NCBI RefSeq assembly: GCF_016863335.1
Contig: NZ_BOOR01000031.1
Span: 62,001 to 126,000 of the forward strand
Length of the DNA stretch: 64,000 bases
DNA from: Planotetraspora thailandica
GTDB taxonomy: Bacteria; Actinomycetota; Actinomycetes; Streptosporangiales; Streptosporangiaceae
Reading direction: 5' to 3'
Under the pieces are notes generated by a model. That model ran no database searches. It was not told the origin of the DNA and saw only the letters and a list, made by a program, of their open reading frames with translations. Of the stretch, positions 36,317-43,530 are shown piece after piece; the first letter of the stretch is position 1; the number at the start of each line of letters is the position of its first letter. The position numbers were made by a program, and so were the translations under genes.

Positions 36317-36737
36317 CTCGCTCCTTCTGTGTTGCTTGTCCATCCGGCCTCAGGGCCTCCCGATCCGGCGAGGTCGCCGCGCCACGGGCCGGTTCACGTC
36401 TGATCACGCACCACCGCGAGGATGTGTGCTCGTCGGGCAGAGACAGGAACAGGGACAGAGACGGGGACGGGGATCGGCGCGGGCCCGGCGGCGCACGGGC
36501 CTGCCCCGCATCGCCGCACACGCCGCTCTTGACACATTCGCCGCGTGCGTCGTCAATGATCACGTGTCAAATCTGCGGACCATTTGGCATAAAGTCAATA
36601 GGTTTAGTGGGAAATTCGCTCGCCGTGTTCGGCATGTGGAGTGACCGCTGCGCCGCATTTACACGAGCAGCGAGCGAAGGCGCGGCCAGCAGCGCCAATG
36701 CCACCGATGGGCCGTTTGTCCGCATCGGACAGCGTTG
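36317..36737. other. Intergenic region upstream of the M14 gene
   Basis: 421 bp without a supportable gene. It holds a purine-rich tract with repeated GGGACAG/ACGGGGAC units (~36442-36470) in the likely 5' leader of the peptidase, an inverted pair TTGACAC (36529-36535) / GTGTCAA (36564-36570) that could belong to its promoter, and a weak CCGATG...CATCGG hairpin (~36702-36726) after the HNH stop. Confidence 0.4.
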
Positions 36738-38690
36738 TCAAGGCGGGTCTCCGCTGGTGGGCGGCCCTGCGGCGGGCGGTCCTCCGGCCGATGTTCGGCG
36801 CCGTCGTGTTCGGTAACGGGGTCCGGTGTAGGTGTAGGCCCAGCGGTCCTTGCCTTCCCGCCGGCGCACGTAGCGTTCCGGATGCCGGTAGCGGTCGCGG
36901 TTGTGGTGCTGGCAGGCCGGGCCGAGGAGCTTGAGGTTGGTCAGCCCGCCCGCTACCCAGTTGTCCGCGTGGTCGACCTGGCACAAGGTCGCCGGCAGCG
37001 GGCAGCCGTCGATCCAGCACGTGCCGTACCGGGCGAAGACCGCCTTGCGCTGGGGGTTGGTCGCCAGCCGCACGGCACGGCCCATGTCGAGCACTTGCCC
37101 GTCGGCATCCATGACCAGACGCATCAACGTGGAAGTGCGCGCCAGTCGTGCAATGTCGGCTGGGGACAGGAACTGTCCAGTGGCCAGCAACAACCCCGGC
37201 ACCTTCCACCGCAACAACCGACGCCCTCGATCACCCGACTCCGGTTGCCCGTGGTGCCGTGTCACGGAGGAGGCGTGCGCGGATTGCTCGCGGGCTCGGC
37301 GGCCGGTGTCTTCGCGGCCGCCGGCGCCGTCGACCCCGTCCGCGTCATCCAGGCCGCCAGTGCCGTCGTCGCCGTGGGTGTCGTAGTCGGGGGTGGGTTG
37401 GTCGCCGGGCAGGGATTCGGCGTTGACGAGAACCACCAGTTCGGTGGTGACCTTCTTGGCGAGCAGGTCGTTGAGCGCGTCTGCGTTGCGCTGACGAAGC
37501 GACCGGTCGTCGTTCTCGCTGCGGGGTTTGGCGTAGGCGTCCAACCAGGCCTTCAACCGGGCCGCCGACTCCTTCGGCAGGTGGAACTCGCCCTCCATGC
37601 CACCCGCGTCGGTGGGGCGGACTTCCAGGTAGCGCTTGCGGTAGTCGCTCTCCTCGTCGTCCTCACCCTTACGCGGCCCATCCGGATCCAGCACATACCC
37701 CAGATAGCGGCCCGCCTTGGCCACATCCTCCGGGCTCGCATTGTCGGCCAACTCCACCAGGATCGGCTCGGCGATAGCCGCTTGCTCATCGGTCAGCTTC
37801 TTCACCGCGATGCAGATCGCACCGACTTGCCCCTCGGCCAGACTGCCCTCCGCGAACCGGGCCCGCACGATCGGCAAACGAGCGAGTTGCGTGCCCAGCA
37901 TCACCAGATATGAGGCCGAGCCCCTGCTGGCGCCGCACCCCGACCGCAACCACACCTGAGTGCTGGAATGCCCATGACTCCGAGCCTCATCCGTGCGATG
38001 CACCCGATCCACCCGCGCCGCAATCGCCGACACCAACCGATCTCGCGCGTAAACCAGCTCCTGCGCCTCAGCCAAACATGTAGCCGACACCTCCGGCGGC
38101 TCTGCCAGGGCCAGCGCGGACGCGGCATCCACCAGCGCCGCCACCAAGCCCGCCGACCCCAAACCGGCCCAATCCAAGCCCGCGAAGACACCCGGCATCG
38201 CGGACCGCCCAGAGGCTCCGTCCGAACCGCCCCACGCGGTAGACCGGCCCGACCCGGTCGCTTCGGTGGAGGCCCCGGTCGCCGCCTCCGCCCCGCTTTC
38301 CGTTTCGCTTTCCGTACCGGTGAACGCCTCGGCCGGTGCCTCACGCGCGGGCTCGGCGGAGTCATCCGCAGACGGCACGCCGCGGCTCAGGGAAGCGACG
38401 GGCACGATTCCCGGCTGCGCGGGACCAGCCGGCGCGGGACCAGACTGTCCAGGTGCCGAGGATGTGTTCTCCGCGAGCGTGGCTTCCCACCACGCCCCGA
38501 GCCCGGACGGAGAGCTCAACGCCGGACTGCCATGCGACGACCACAAGCGAGCCCGCTCCCGCACCTCCGCCCACCACTCCGAACCACCTATCGGTTCGCT
38601 CGACTCAGGAGACGGACGCCGCTCGCGCCAACCGGCCACGCCATCCCTCCCCCACCGATATCGAAACTGTGTCTGAATAATCTCACGCAA
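36738..38690 (-). CDS. HNH endonuclease-domain protein of the DUF222/13E12 family
   Basis: 650 residues. Residues ~60-170 are an acidic, Ala/Ser/Glu/Thr-rich low-complexity segment. The DUF222 region (AEAQELVYARDRLVSAIAAR, STQVWLRSGCGASRGSASYL, FAEGSLAEGQVGAICIAV) follows. Near the C terminus lies an HNH motif: CWIDGCPLPATLCQVDHADN, then GGLTNLKLLGPACQHHNRDR, with zinc-type Cys and the His-Asn-His core intact. The tail is basic (RTRRRRTSAGG). These proteins are multicopy in actinobacteria and associated with mobile segments; function is not established. Start is the first Met of the frame. Confidence 0.85.
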   Translation of the reverse strand: MREIIQTQFRYRWGRDGVAGWRERRPSPESSEPIGGSEWWAEVRERARLWSSHGSPALSSPSGLGAWWEATLAENTSSAPGQSGPAPAGPAQPGIVPVASLSRGVPSADDSAEPAREAPAEAFTGTESETESGAEAATGASTEATGSGRSTAWGGSDGASGRSAMPGVFAGLDWAGLGSAGLVAALVDAASALALAEPPEVSATCLAEAQELVYARDRLVSAIAARVDRVHRTDEARSHGHSSTQVWLRSGCGASRGSASYLVMLGTQLARLPIVRARFAEGSLAEGQVGAICIAVKKLTDEQAAIAEPILVELADNASPEDVAKAGRYLGYVLDPDGPRKGEDDEESDYRKRYLEVRPTDAGGMEGEFHLPKESAARLKAWLDAYAKPRSENDDRSLRQRNADALNDLLAKKVTTELVVLVNAESLPGDQPTPDYDTHGDDGTGGLDDADGVDGAGGREDTGRRAREQSAHASSVTRHHGQPESGDRGRRLLRWKVPGLLLATGQFLSPADIARLARTSTLMRLVMDADGQVLDMGRAVRLATNPQRKAVFARYGTCWIDGCPLPATLCQVDHADNWVAGGLTNLKLLGPACQHHNRDRYRHPERYVRRREGKDRWAYTYTGPRYRTRRRRTSAGGPPAAGPPTSGDPP

Positions 38691-38874
38691 CGTGAACGAT
38701 CAGCTACAGATATCGAACAGAATTTCTATCTGTTGTGACTCCAGCACGAGTCACATGGGAGATGAAGCATCGCGACAAAGCCTCTTGGCGGGATCAACCC
38801 ACTACCCGGTCCCGAGGCGCGGGCCCGGCCGTGGCAGTCACGTGCCCGCCCACGCCCCGCCCCCAGACAGTCAG

Positions 38875-39507
38875 CTAGCTGCGGGAGCTCGCCGCCTCGG
38901 TCGCCGAGAGGTCTCCACCCGGACAACCCAGCAGGATTCCGCGCAGACTCATGGTGAGGTAGTGGGTGAGCTCTTCGGGGGACATGGCCGCGATGGGGCC
39001 GTCGGCCAGCACGTAGCGGCTGAACGTGACCCCGATGAGATGCGCGCCCACCAGATCGACCCGAAGGGGCACGTCTGACCCCTCCAGCACGGCGCGATAG
39101 GCGTTGACGCTCTCCTCACGCATGGCGCGCAGCAGCGCCTTGGCGGAATGCTGGTCGGCGGCGGCGCTGCGGACGAGGGCGATGAAGGGGTCGGCACTGT
39201 CTGCGGACTCCATGCGCGCGACGTAACTGCGGGCGACCCGCCCGGCCAGGCCCTCCACGTCGCCCTGGACGCTGTCGGCGAGATCGCGCGTGCCGGGCAC
39301 GGCGGCGAGGAAGAGCTTCTCCTTAGTGGAGAAGTGCATCACCACGAGTCCGTGCGTCACTTCCGCGCGTTGCGCGATCTCCCGGATGGTCGCCTTGGCG
39401 TAGCCCCGTTCGGCGAAGACCGTACGCGCCGCGGCCAGGATGGCGGCCCGCCGTGCCTCCGGATCGCGCACCCGCTTCTTCGCCGTCCCCGGCACATCGG
39501 ACACCAT
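38875..39507 (-). CDS. TetR-family regulator
   Basis: 210 residues. HTH: RRAAILAAARTVFAERGYAKATIREIAQRA then EVTHGLVVMHFSTKEKLFLA. The C-terminal domain (ESADSADPFIALVRSAAADQ, AHLIGVTFSRYVLADGP) is of the common TetR_C type. It diverges from the isochorismatase gene across a 90-bp region with a palindrome, so that gene is the probable target. Confidence 0.9.
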   Translation of the reverse strand: MVSDVPGTAKKRVRDPEARRAAILAAARTVFAERGYAKATIREIAQRAEVTHGLVVMHFSTKEKLFLAAVPGTRDLADSVQGDVEGLAGRVARSYVARMESADSADPFIALVRSAAADQHSAKALLRAMREESVNAYRAVLEGSDVPLRVDLVGAHLIGVTFSRYVLADGPIAAMSPEELTHYLTMSLRGILLGCPGGDLSATEAASSRS

Positions 39508-39508
39508 G

Positions 39509-39535
39509 CCCTAACTGTACACGTGGACATTAGGG
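39509..39535. promoter_or_regulatory. Palindromic operator between TetR and isochorismatase genes
   Basis: The core TGTACACGTGGACA (39516-39529) is symmetric except for one pair, and it is framed by CCCTAA (39509-39514) and TTAGGG (39530-39535). It begins 2 bp upstream of the TetR start codon. Confidence 0.55.
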
Positions 39536-39597
39536 GCTGATACGTTACTGACCATCTGGTCATTAAGACGACCGCTCTCACCACTGAAAGGACGACC

Positions 39598-40242
39598 ATG
39601 AACCTCGAACCGCTCTCCCCGGACAACGCCACCGTCGTGCTGGTCGACTACGCCGTCGGCTTCGCCAACCTCCTGCGCTCGCACGACCTGCGGGAGCACA
39701 TCGCCAACGTCGCCGGGCTCGCCGAGACCGCCAAGCTCTACGGAAGCGGCCTGGTGGTGACCAACGGCGAGGCGTCCAAGCCCTCCGGCCCGCTCTACCC
39801 CGAGCTGCTGGCGATCATCGGCGACCAGCCGGTCATCGAGCGCACGACCGCGTTCAACTCATTCCTCGACCCGGTCTTCAGCGAAGCGGTGCGGGCCGCC
39901 GGCCGGCGCAAGCTGATCATCGGCGGTGTCGCCACCGACGGTTGCGTCCTGCAGACCGTGCTCGGTGCGCTGCGCGAGGGCTACGAGCCGTACGTCGTGG
40001 TCGACGCCTCGGCCTCTCTCAGCAAGGAGGCGCACGACGCGGCGGTCCAGCGGATGGTGCTGGCAGGCGTCGTGCCGGTCACCTGGTGGTCGGTGGCCGC
40101 CGAGTTCCAGCTCGAGCCGCGCTTCGCCGACGCGCCCCACCGCGCCCGGCTCATGGGCGACCACCAGCCGGCCATGACGATGGCGGGCCGCACCTTCTTC
40201 GCCGGGGTGAAGCAGGGCCGCCTCGCCGCCGCGACCGCCTGA
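39598..40242 (+). CDS. Isochorismatase-family (YcaC-like) hydrolase
   Basis: 214 residues, AAAGGACG upstream. The cysteine-hydrolase fold is shown by ATVVLVDYAVG (Asp17), ERTTAFNSFLDP, RKLIIGGVATDGCV (nucleophile Cys116) and YEPYVVVDASASLSKEAHDA. The conserved Lys of the triad is not obvious; ERTTAF carries Arg at the nearby position, as in YcaC-like members. Substrate unknown. Divergent TetR control is likely. Confidence 0.88.
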   Translation: MNLEPLSPDNATVVLVDYAVGFANLLRSHDLREHIANVAGLAETAKLYGSGLVVTNGEASKPSGPLYPELLAIIGDQPVIERTTAFNSFLDPVFSEAVRAAGRRKLIIGGVATDGCVLQTVLGALREGYEPYVVVDASASLSKEAHDAAVQRMVLAGVVPVTWWSVAAEFQLEPRFADAPHRARLMGDHQPAMTMAGRTFFAGVKQGRLAAATA

Positions 40243-40353
40243 CGTGCGTACGGCCCGCCCATCGGGGCCCCGGGGCAGGCCCGTCCGCCGTACGGCCCGG
40301 TGTAGGGGCGGGCCCCAGGGGTACGGCACCAGCCTGACCAGGGAGGTGGGCAT

Positions 40354-41181
40354 ATGAGCAGCACCGCAACGGCACCGGCGTCGCGCTTCGACTACGACAA
40401 GGTGGCCGTCGTCACCGGAGCCGACTCCGGGATCGGGAAGGCCACGGCCGTCGCACTCGCCGCCCAGGGCTTCGACGTCGGTATCACCTACCACACCGAC
40501 GAGGAGGGCGCGCGGGACACCGCCGCGCAGGTCCGCGCCGCAGGGCGCGGGGCAGCCGTACGGCGGCACGATCTGACCGACCCGGAGATCGCCGCCGGAG
40601 TCGTCGACGAGCTTGCGGACGAGCTCGGCGGCCTCGGGGTGCTCGTCAACAACGCGGGCACCGGTTCGGCCGAGCCGTTGCTCGACCTCGGGTACGACCA
40701 ATGGAGGTCTGTGCTCGCCGTCGATCTGGACGGCGCGTTCATGTGCTCGCAGCGGGCGGCCCGCCGGATGGTCGGCCGCGGCGCGGGCGGTCGGATCATC
40801 AACGTCACCAGCGTGCACGAGGAGTATCCGCGGCTCGACGCCGGCCCGTACTGCGCGGCCAAGGGCGGGTTGCGGCTGCTCACCCGCACGCTGGCGCTGG
40901 AGCTGGGCAGGCACGACATCACCGTGAACGCGGTGGCTCCCGGGGAGATCGCCACCCCGATGACCGGCCAGGAGGACCAGCCACCCGAGCCCGGCAGCCG
41001 CCCGGGTTACCCGCTCGGCCGCCCCGGAGACGCGCGGGAGGTGGCCTCCGTCATCGCCTTCCTCGCGGGGCCCGGCTCGTCGTACGTGACCGGGGCGACG
41101 TTCTTCGTGGACGGTGGCCTCGTGTTGATGGGGCCTCAGGCCGCGGGCGACATAGAGAAGGACATCTGGTCCTGCGCCTGA
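40354..41181 (+). CDS. Short-chain dehydrogenase/reductase
   Basis: 275 residues with GGGAGG upstream. Classical SDR: cofactor motif VVTGADSGIGKATAVA, VLVNNAGTGSAEPLLDL, IINVTSVHEEYPR (catalytic Ser), YCAAKGGLRLLT (Tyr-x-x-x-Lys), VNAVAPGEIATPM and YVTGATFFVDGGL. Close in pattern to glucose 1-dehydrogenase/3-oxoacyl reductase types; substrate open. An unusual ~17-residue C-terminal extension ends DIEKDIWSCA. Confidence 0.92.
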   Translation: MSSTATAPASRFDYDKVAVVTGADSGIGKATAVALAAQGFDVGITYHTDEEGARDTAAQVRAAGRGAAVRRHDLTDPEIAAGVVDELADELGGLGVLVNNAGTGSAEPLLDLGYDQWRSVLAVDLDGAFMCSQRAARRMVGRGAGGRIINVTSVHEEYPRLDAGPYCAAKGGLRLLTRTLALELGRHDITVNAVAPGEIATPMTGQEDQPPEPGSRPGYPLGRPGDAREVASVIAFLAGPGSSYVTGATFFVDGGLVLMGPQAAGDIEKDIWSCA

Positions 41182-41207
41182 GACGCGACGGCCCTGAGCA
41201 CGACCTC

Positions 41208-41223
41208 CCTGCCGGCTGGCAGG
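41208..41223. terminator. Short bidirectional hairpin between SDR and TauD genes
   Basis: CCTGCC-GGCT-GGCAGG lies between the convergent stop codons at 41181 and 41230. A short stem, so only a weak terminator. Confidence 0.45.
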
Positions 41224-41229
41224 CCGCGC

Positions 41230-42171
41230 TCAAGGGGCGACGGGCGAGTACGCACCGGCGTCGCCCTTGAGAACCACGCTGGTGTCACCGCCGATGCCGA
41301 CCGGGATGTCACCGGCCAGCGTGATGCGGTGGAGGAGCCGGGGCAGGTCGTCGTAGTCCGCGACGGCGTAGTGCTGGGTGGCCCGGTTGTCCCAGATGGC
41401 GATGTCGCCGTCCCGCCAGCTCCACCGCACCGTGTTCTCCAGGCGGGTGATGTGCCGCTGGAGCAGGGCGAACAAATCGTGAAAATCGGCGCTGCTCAGG
41501 CCGGCGAATGACCGGACGAAGTGGCCGAGCAGCAGGGACGGCTCGCCGGTCTCCGGGTGGATGCGGACGACGGGGTGCTCGGTCTCGAACTCGACGCTCC
41601 GGAACTCCTCGCGATACTCCTGCTCCTTGACGTCGATCCCGCCGATCTGCGGGCGCTGCGCCGCGTAGTCGTACAGGTTCGAGTGCACCGCGCGCAGCCG
41701 GCCGACCAGCGCGCGCAGGCCGGGGTGCAGGCGCCGGTACGCCTCCACCGTGTTGGCCCACACCGTGGTCCCGCCGTAGGGCGGCAGCGTGATGGCGCGA
41801 AGCACGCTGATCGCCGGGATCCGGTCGACGAAGGTCACGTCCGTGTGCCAGCTGTTGGCCTTGCCCTGCTCGGAGTCGATCGGGAGCACGGCCTCGCCGT
41901 CACCGGTCACCGTCGGGTGCGGCTTGGTGACGGTGCCGAGGAGCTTGGTGAAGGCGAACTGGTCGGCGTCGGTGGCGTGCTGCTGGTCGCGCAGGAAGAT
42001 CACTCGATGGCGGAGCAGCGCGGAGCGCAATTCGGCGACCGCGGCCGGGTCGGCGTTGCCGCCCACCCGGATGCCTCCGACGACGGCGCCGATCACGCCG
42101 CCGACCTGCGTCACGTCGATGTGCTGGTAGGAGCCGTCGACGGGGGTCGCCTGGTCATGGACCTGGGTCAT
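41230..42171 (-). CDS. TauD/TfdA-family Fe(II)/2-oxoglutarate dioxygenase
   Basis: 313 residues. The facial triad is visible as His-x-Asp in ANSWHTDVTF and the distal His in WDNRATQHYAVADY; 2-oxoglutarate would be bound by the Arg in LPRLLHRITL. Pattern is closest to taurine and alkylsulfatase-type dioxygenases (SLLLGHFVRSFAGLS, HPETGEPSLLLGH), which release sulfite or sulfate from sulfonates or sulfate esters. No transporter is adjacent. A palindrome sits ~70 bp upstream. Confidence 0.9.
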   Translation of the reverse strand: MTQVHDQATPVDGSYQHIDVTQVGGVIGAVVGGIRVGGNADPAAVAELRSALLRHRVIFLRDQQHATDADQFAFTKLLGTVTKPHPTVTGDGEAVLPIDSEQGKANSWHTDVTFVDRIPAISVLRAITLPPYGGTTVWANTVEAYRRLHPGLRALVGRLRAVHSNLYDYAAQRPQIGGIDVKEQEYREEFRSVEFETEHPVVRIHPETGEPSLLLGHFVRSFAGLSSADFHDLFALLQRHITRLENTVRWSWRDGDIAIWDNRATQHYAVADYDDLPRLLHRITLAGDIPVGIGGDTSVVLKGDAGAYSPVAP

Positions 42172-42240
42172 TCGCTTGCACCTTTCGATGGGCGATGTGC
42201 GCGTGGACCTTGTCTCAGCGTGTGCGGGGCGAACCCTATT

Positions 42241-42263
42241 GTCAACTATCCCTATAGGTTGAC
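42241..42263. promoter_or_regulatory. Inverted repeat upstream of the TauD-type gene
   Basis: GTCAAC (42241-42246) and GTTGAC (42258-42263) flank TATCCCTATAG, which itself has CTAT...ATAG symmetry. Position suits a regulator site or promoter for the dioxygenase, and possibly the divergent gene at 42309. Confidence 0.45.
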
Positions 42264-42308
42264 TGGGAAATACTCGGATTGTCCGTGGCGACCGCTACCC
42301 TCCCTGGC

Positions 42309-43253
42309 ATGGTTCAGCCCGCTCGATCCCTCCAGCTCTTCTCGCGCCTCATCGGCGGCGACATCCACGCCTACGACGTGGCCTCCGGCTCTTTCGGCCT
42401 GCTGTCGCCCGCGGCGGTGTTCCAGCCGTCCCCGGGAGACGACGTCGTCGATCACACGGTCTCCGCGGATCTCGAACGCGCCGTCTACACGACCCTGAAC
42501 GCGGCGGTCTGTGTGACGCGCGACGGCACCGAGGTCTGGCGGTCGGCGTTCGAGCCGCTGTCGGCGGAGCGGTACGGGCACAAGCCGAGCTGCACGCTGT
42601 CTCTCGACGACCGTGTGGCCTGGGTCTACCGCCCCGACGGCATGGCCGGCCGCAACCGGCCCGACCAATGGGTCATCCTGGACGCGCAGACCGGGGGGCT
42701 CATCGCCCAGGCGGATCTGGAGACCTTCGGGCATGGGGGCCTGCATTACCGGCACCCGGCGGGCGAGCATCTTCTCCTGGACGTAGGCGAGGGCCAGGAC
42801 GGCTTGACGATCTTCCGCGGGGCGCTGGACGGGAGCCGGCTGGATCTCGTCCGCTACCCGTGGAACGACCGGTCACTCATCGCTTTGACGCCCGGCGGGG
42901 ACCACTTCATGACGGTCCACCACGAGCAGACGGACGTCGCGTTCCACACGTATCCGGACGGCGACGTGACGCTTGAACTCTCCCTCGAATCCTTCGGGTA
43001 CGACTTGGAGGAGGCGGGCGTGGAATACAGCGGCGGCTACCTCACTCCGGACACGGCCATCGTCGCCATCGCCGGAGAGACCGAGGACGAGGAGGAGTGG
43101 TTCCGCCACTACAGTGTCGACCTGCGCTCGGGCCAGATCGAGGGCGAGTTCGAGGGGCACGCGGAGGACCCCTACGACGTCGAACCCCTTGGAGACGGGT
43201 CCTGGCTCACGACCGATCCGTCCGGTGCCCCGATCCGGTGGTCCGCCCGGTAG
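42309..43253 (+). CDS. Uncharacterised protein, probable beta-propeller
   Basis: 314 residues from ATG 42309; a TTG ten codons earlier is an alternative. Neither has a clear ribosome site, so a leaderless mRNA is possible. No signal peptide or membrane span. The sequence repeats a pattern of short strands with Asp-Gly turns and Trp/Tyr ends (YRPDGMAGRNRPDQWVILD, TPGGDHFMTVHHEQ, GDGSWLTTDPSGAPIRW), suggesting a WD40- or NHL-like propeller. I do not recognise a named family. Confidence 0.72.
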   Translation: MVQPARSLQLFSRLIGGDIHAYDVASGSFGLLSPAAVFQPSPGDDVVDHTVSADLERAVYTTLNAAVCVTRDGTEVWRSAFEPLSAERYGHKPSCTLSLDDRVAWVYRPDGMAGRNRPDQWVILDAQTGGLIAQADLETFGHGGLHYRHPAGEHLLLDVGEGQDGLTIFRGALDGSRLDLVRYPWNDRSLIALTPGGDHFMTVHHEQTDVAFHTYPDGDVTLELSLESFGYDLEEAGVEYSGGYLTPDTAIVAIAGETEDEEEWFRHYSVDLRSGQIEGEFEGHAEDPYDVEPLGDGSWLTTDPSGAPIRWSAR

Positions 43254-43319
43254 CACCCGGTCTTCACCGCCGATCACCACGCTGTGATATCGGACATAAA
43301 TCCCACAACTACTAAATAG

Positions 43320-43356
43320 TTGCCCTGGGCAATCGCATATAGTTGCCCTCAGCAAC
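43320..43356. promoter_or_regulatory. Paired palindromes upstream of the MFS-YceI-MarR operon
   Basis: TTGCC-CTG-GGCAA (43320-43332) and GTTGCCCTCAGCAAC (43342-43356) share TAGTTGCCCT at their left ends and start 22 bp apart, about two helical turns. They lie ~190 bp before the pump start and are plausible sites for the MarR protein encoded last in the operon. Confidence 0.6.
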
Positions 43357-43530
43357 CAGATGAGGGCAGGGAGCGCCGCGGCCGGCTGTTTCCCCTTACC
43401 GCCTCGCCGAGACCCACGACGCGAGGAGATCGCCCGGGCTCCCCCGTCCCATCGCCAGGATCCGTATTTCCCCGCCGCGCACGCCTCCCGCACCCCCGCC
43501 CCGCACGGCTCGGACCGTGAAAGGACTTTG

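Noticed and set aside
36728-36739. GACAGCGTTGTC, a one-mismatch match to the GH92/ROK LacI operator
   Set aside because: It lies at the end of the HNH gene coding region, not near a promoter or a sugar gene, so probably chance.
36738-38690. Calling the HNH/DUF222 protein a defence or homing nuclease
   Set aside because: The HNH motif is intact, but these proteins are common multicopy genes of unknown role and no defence gene is adjacent.
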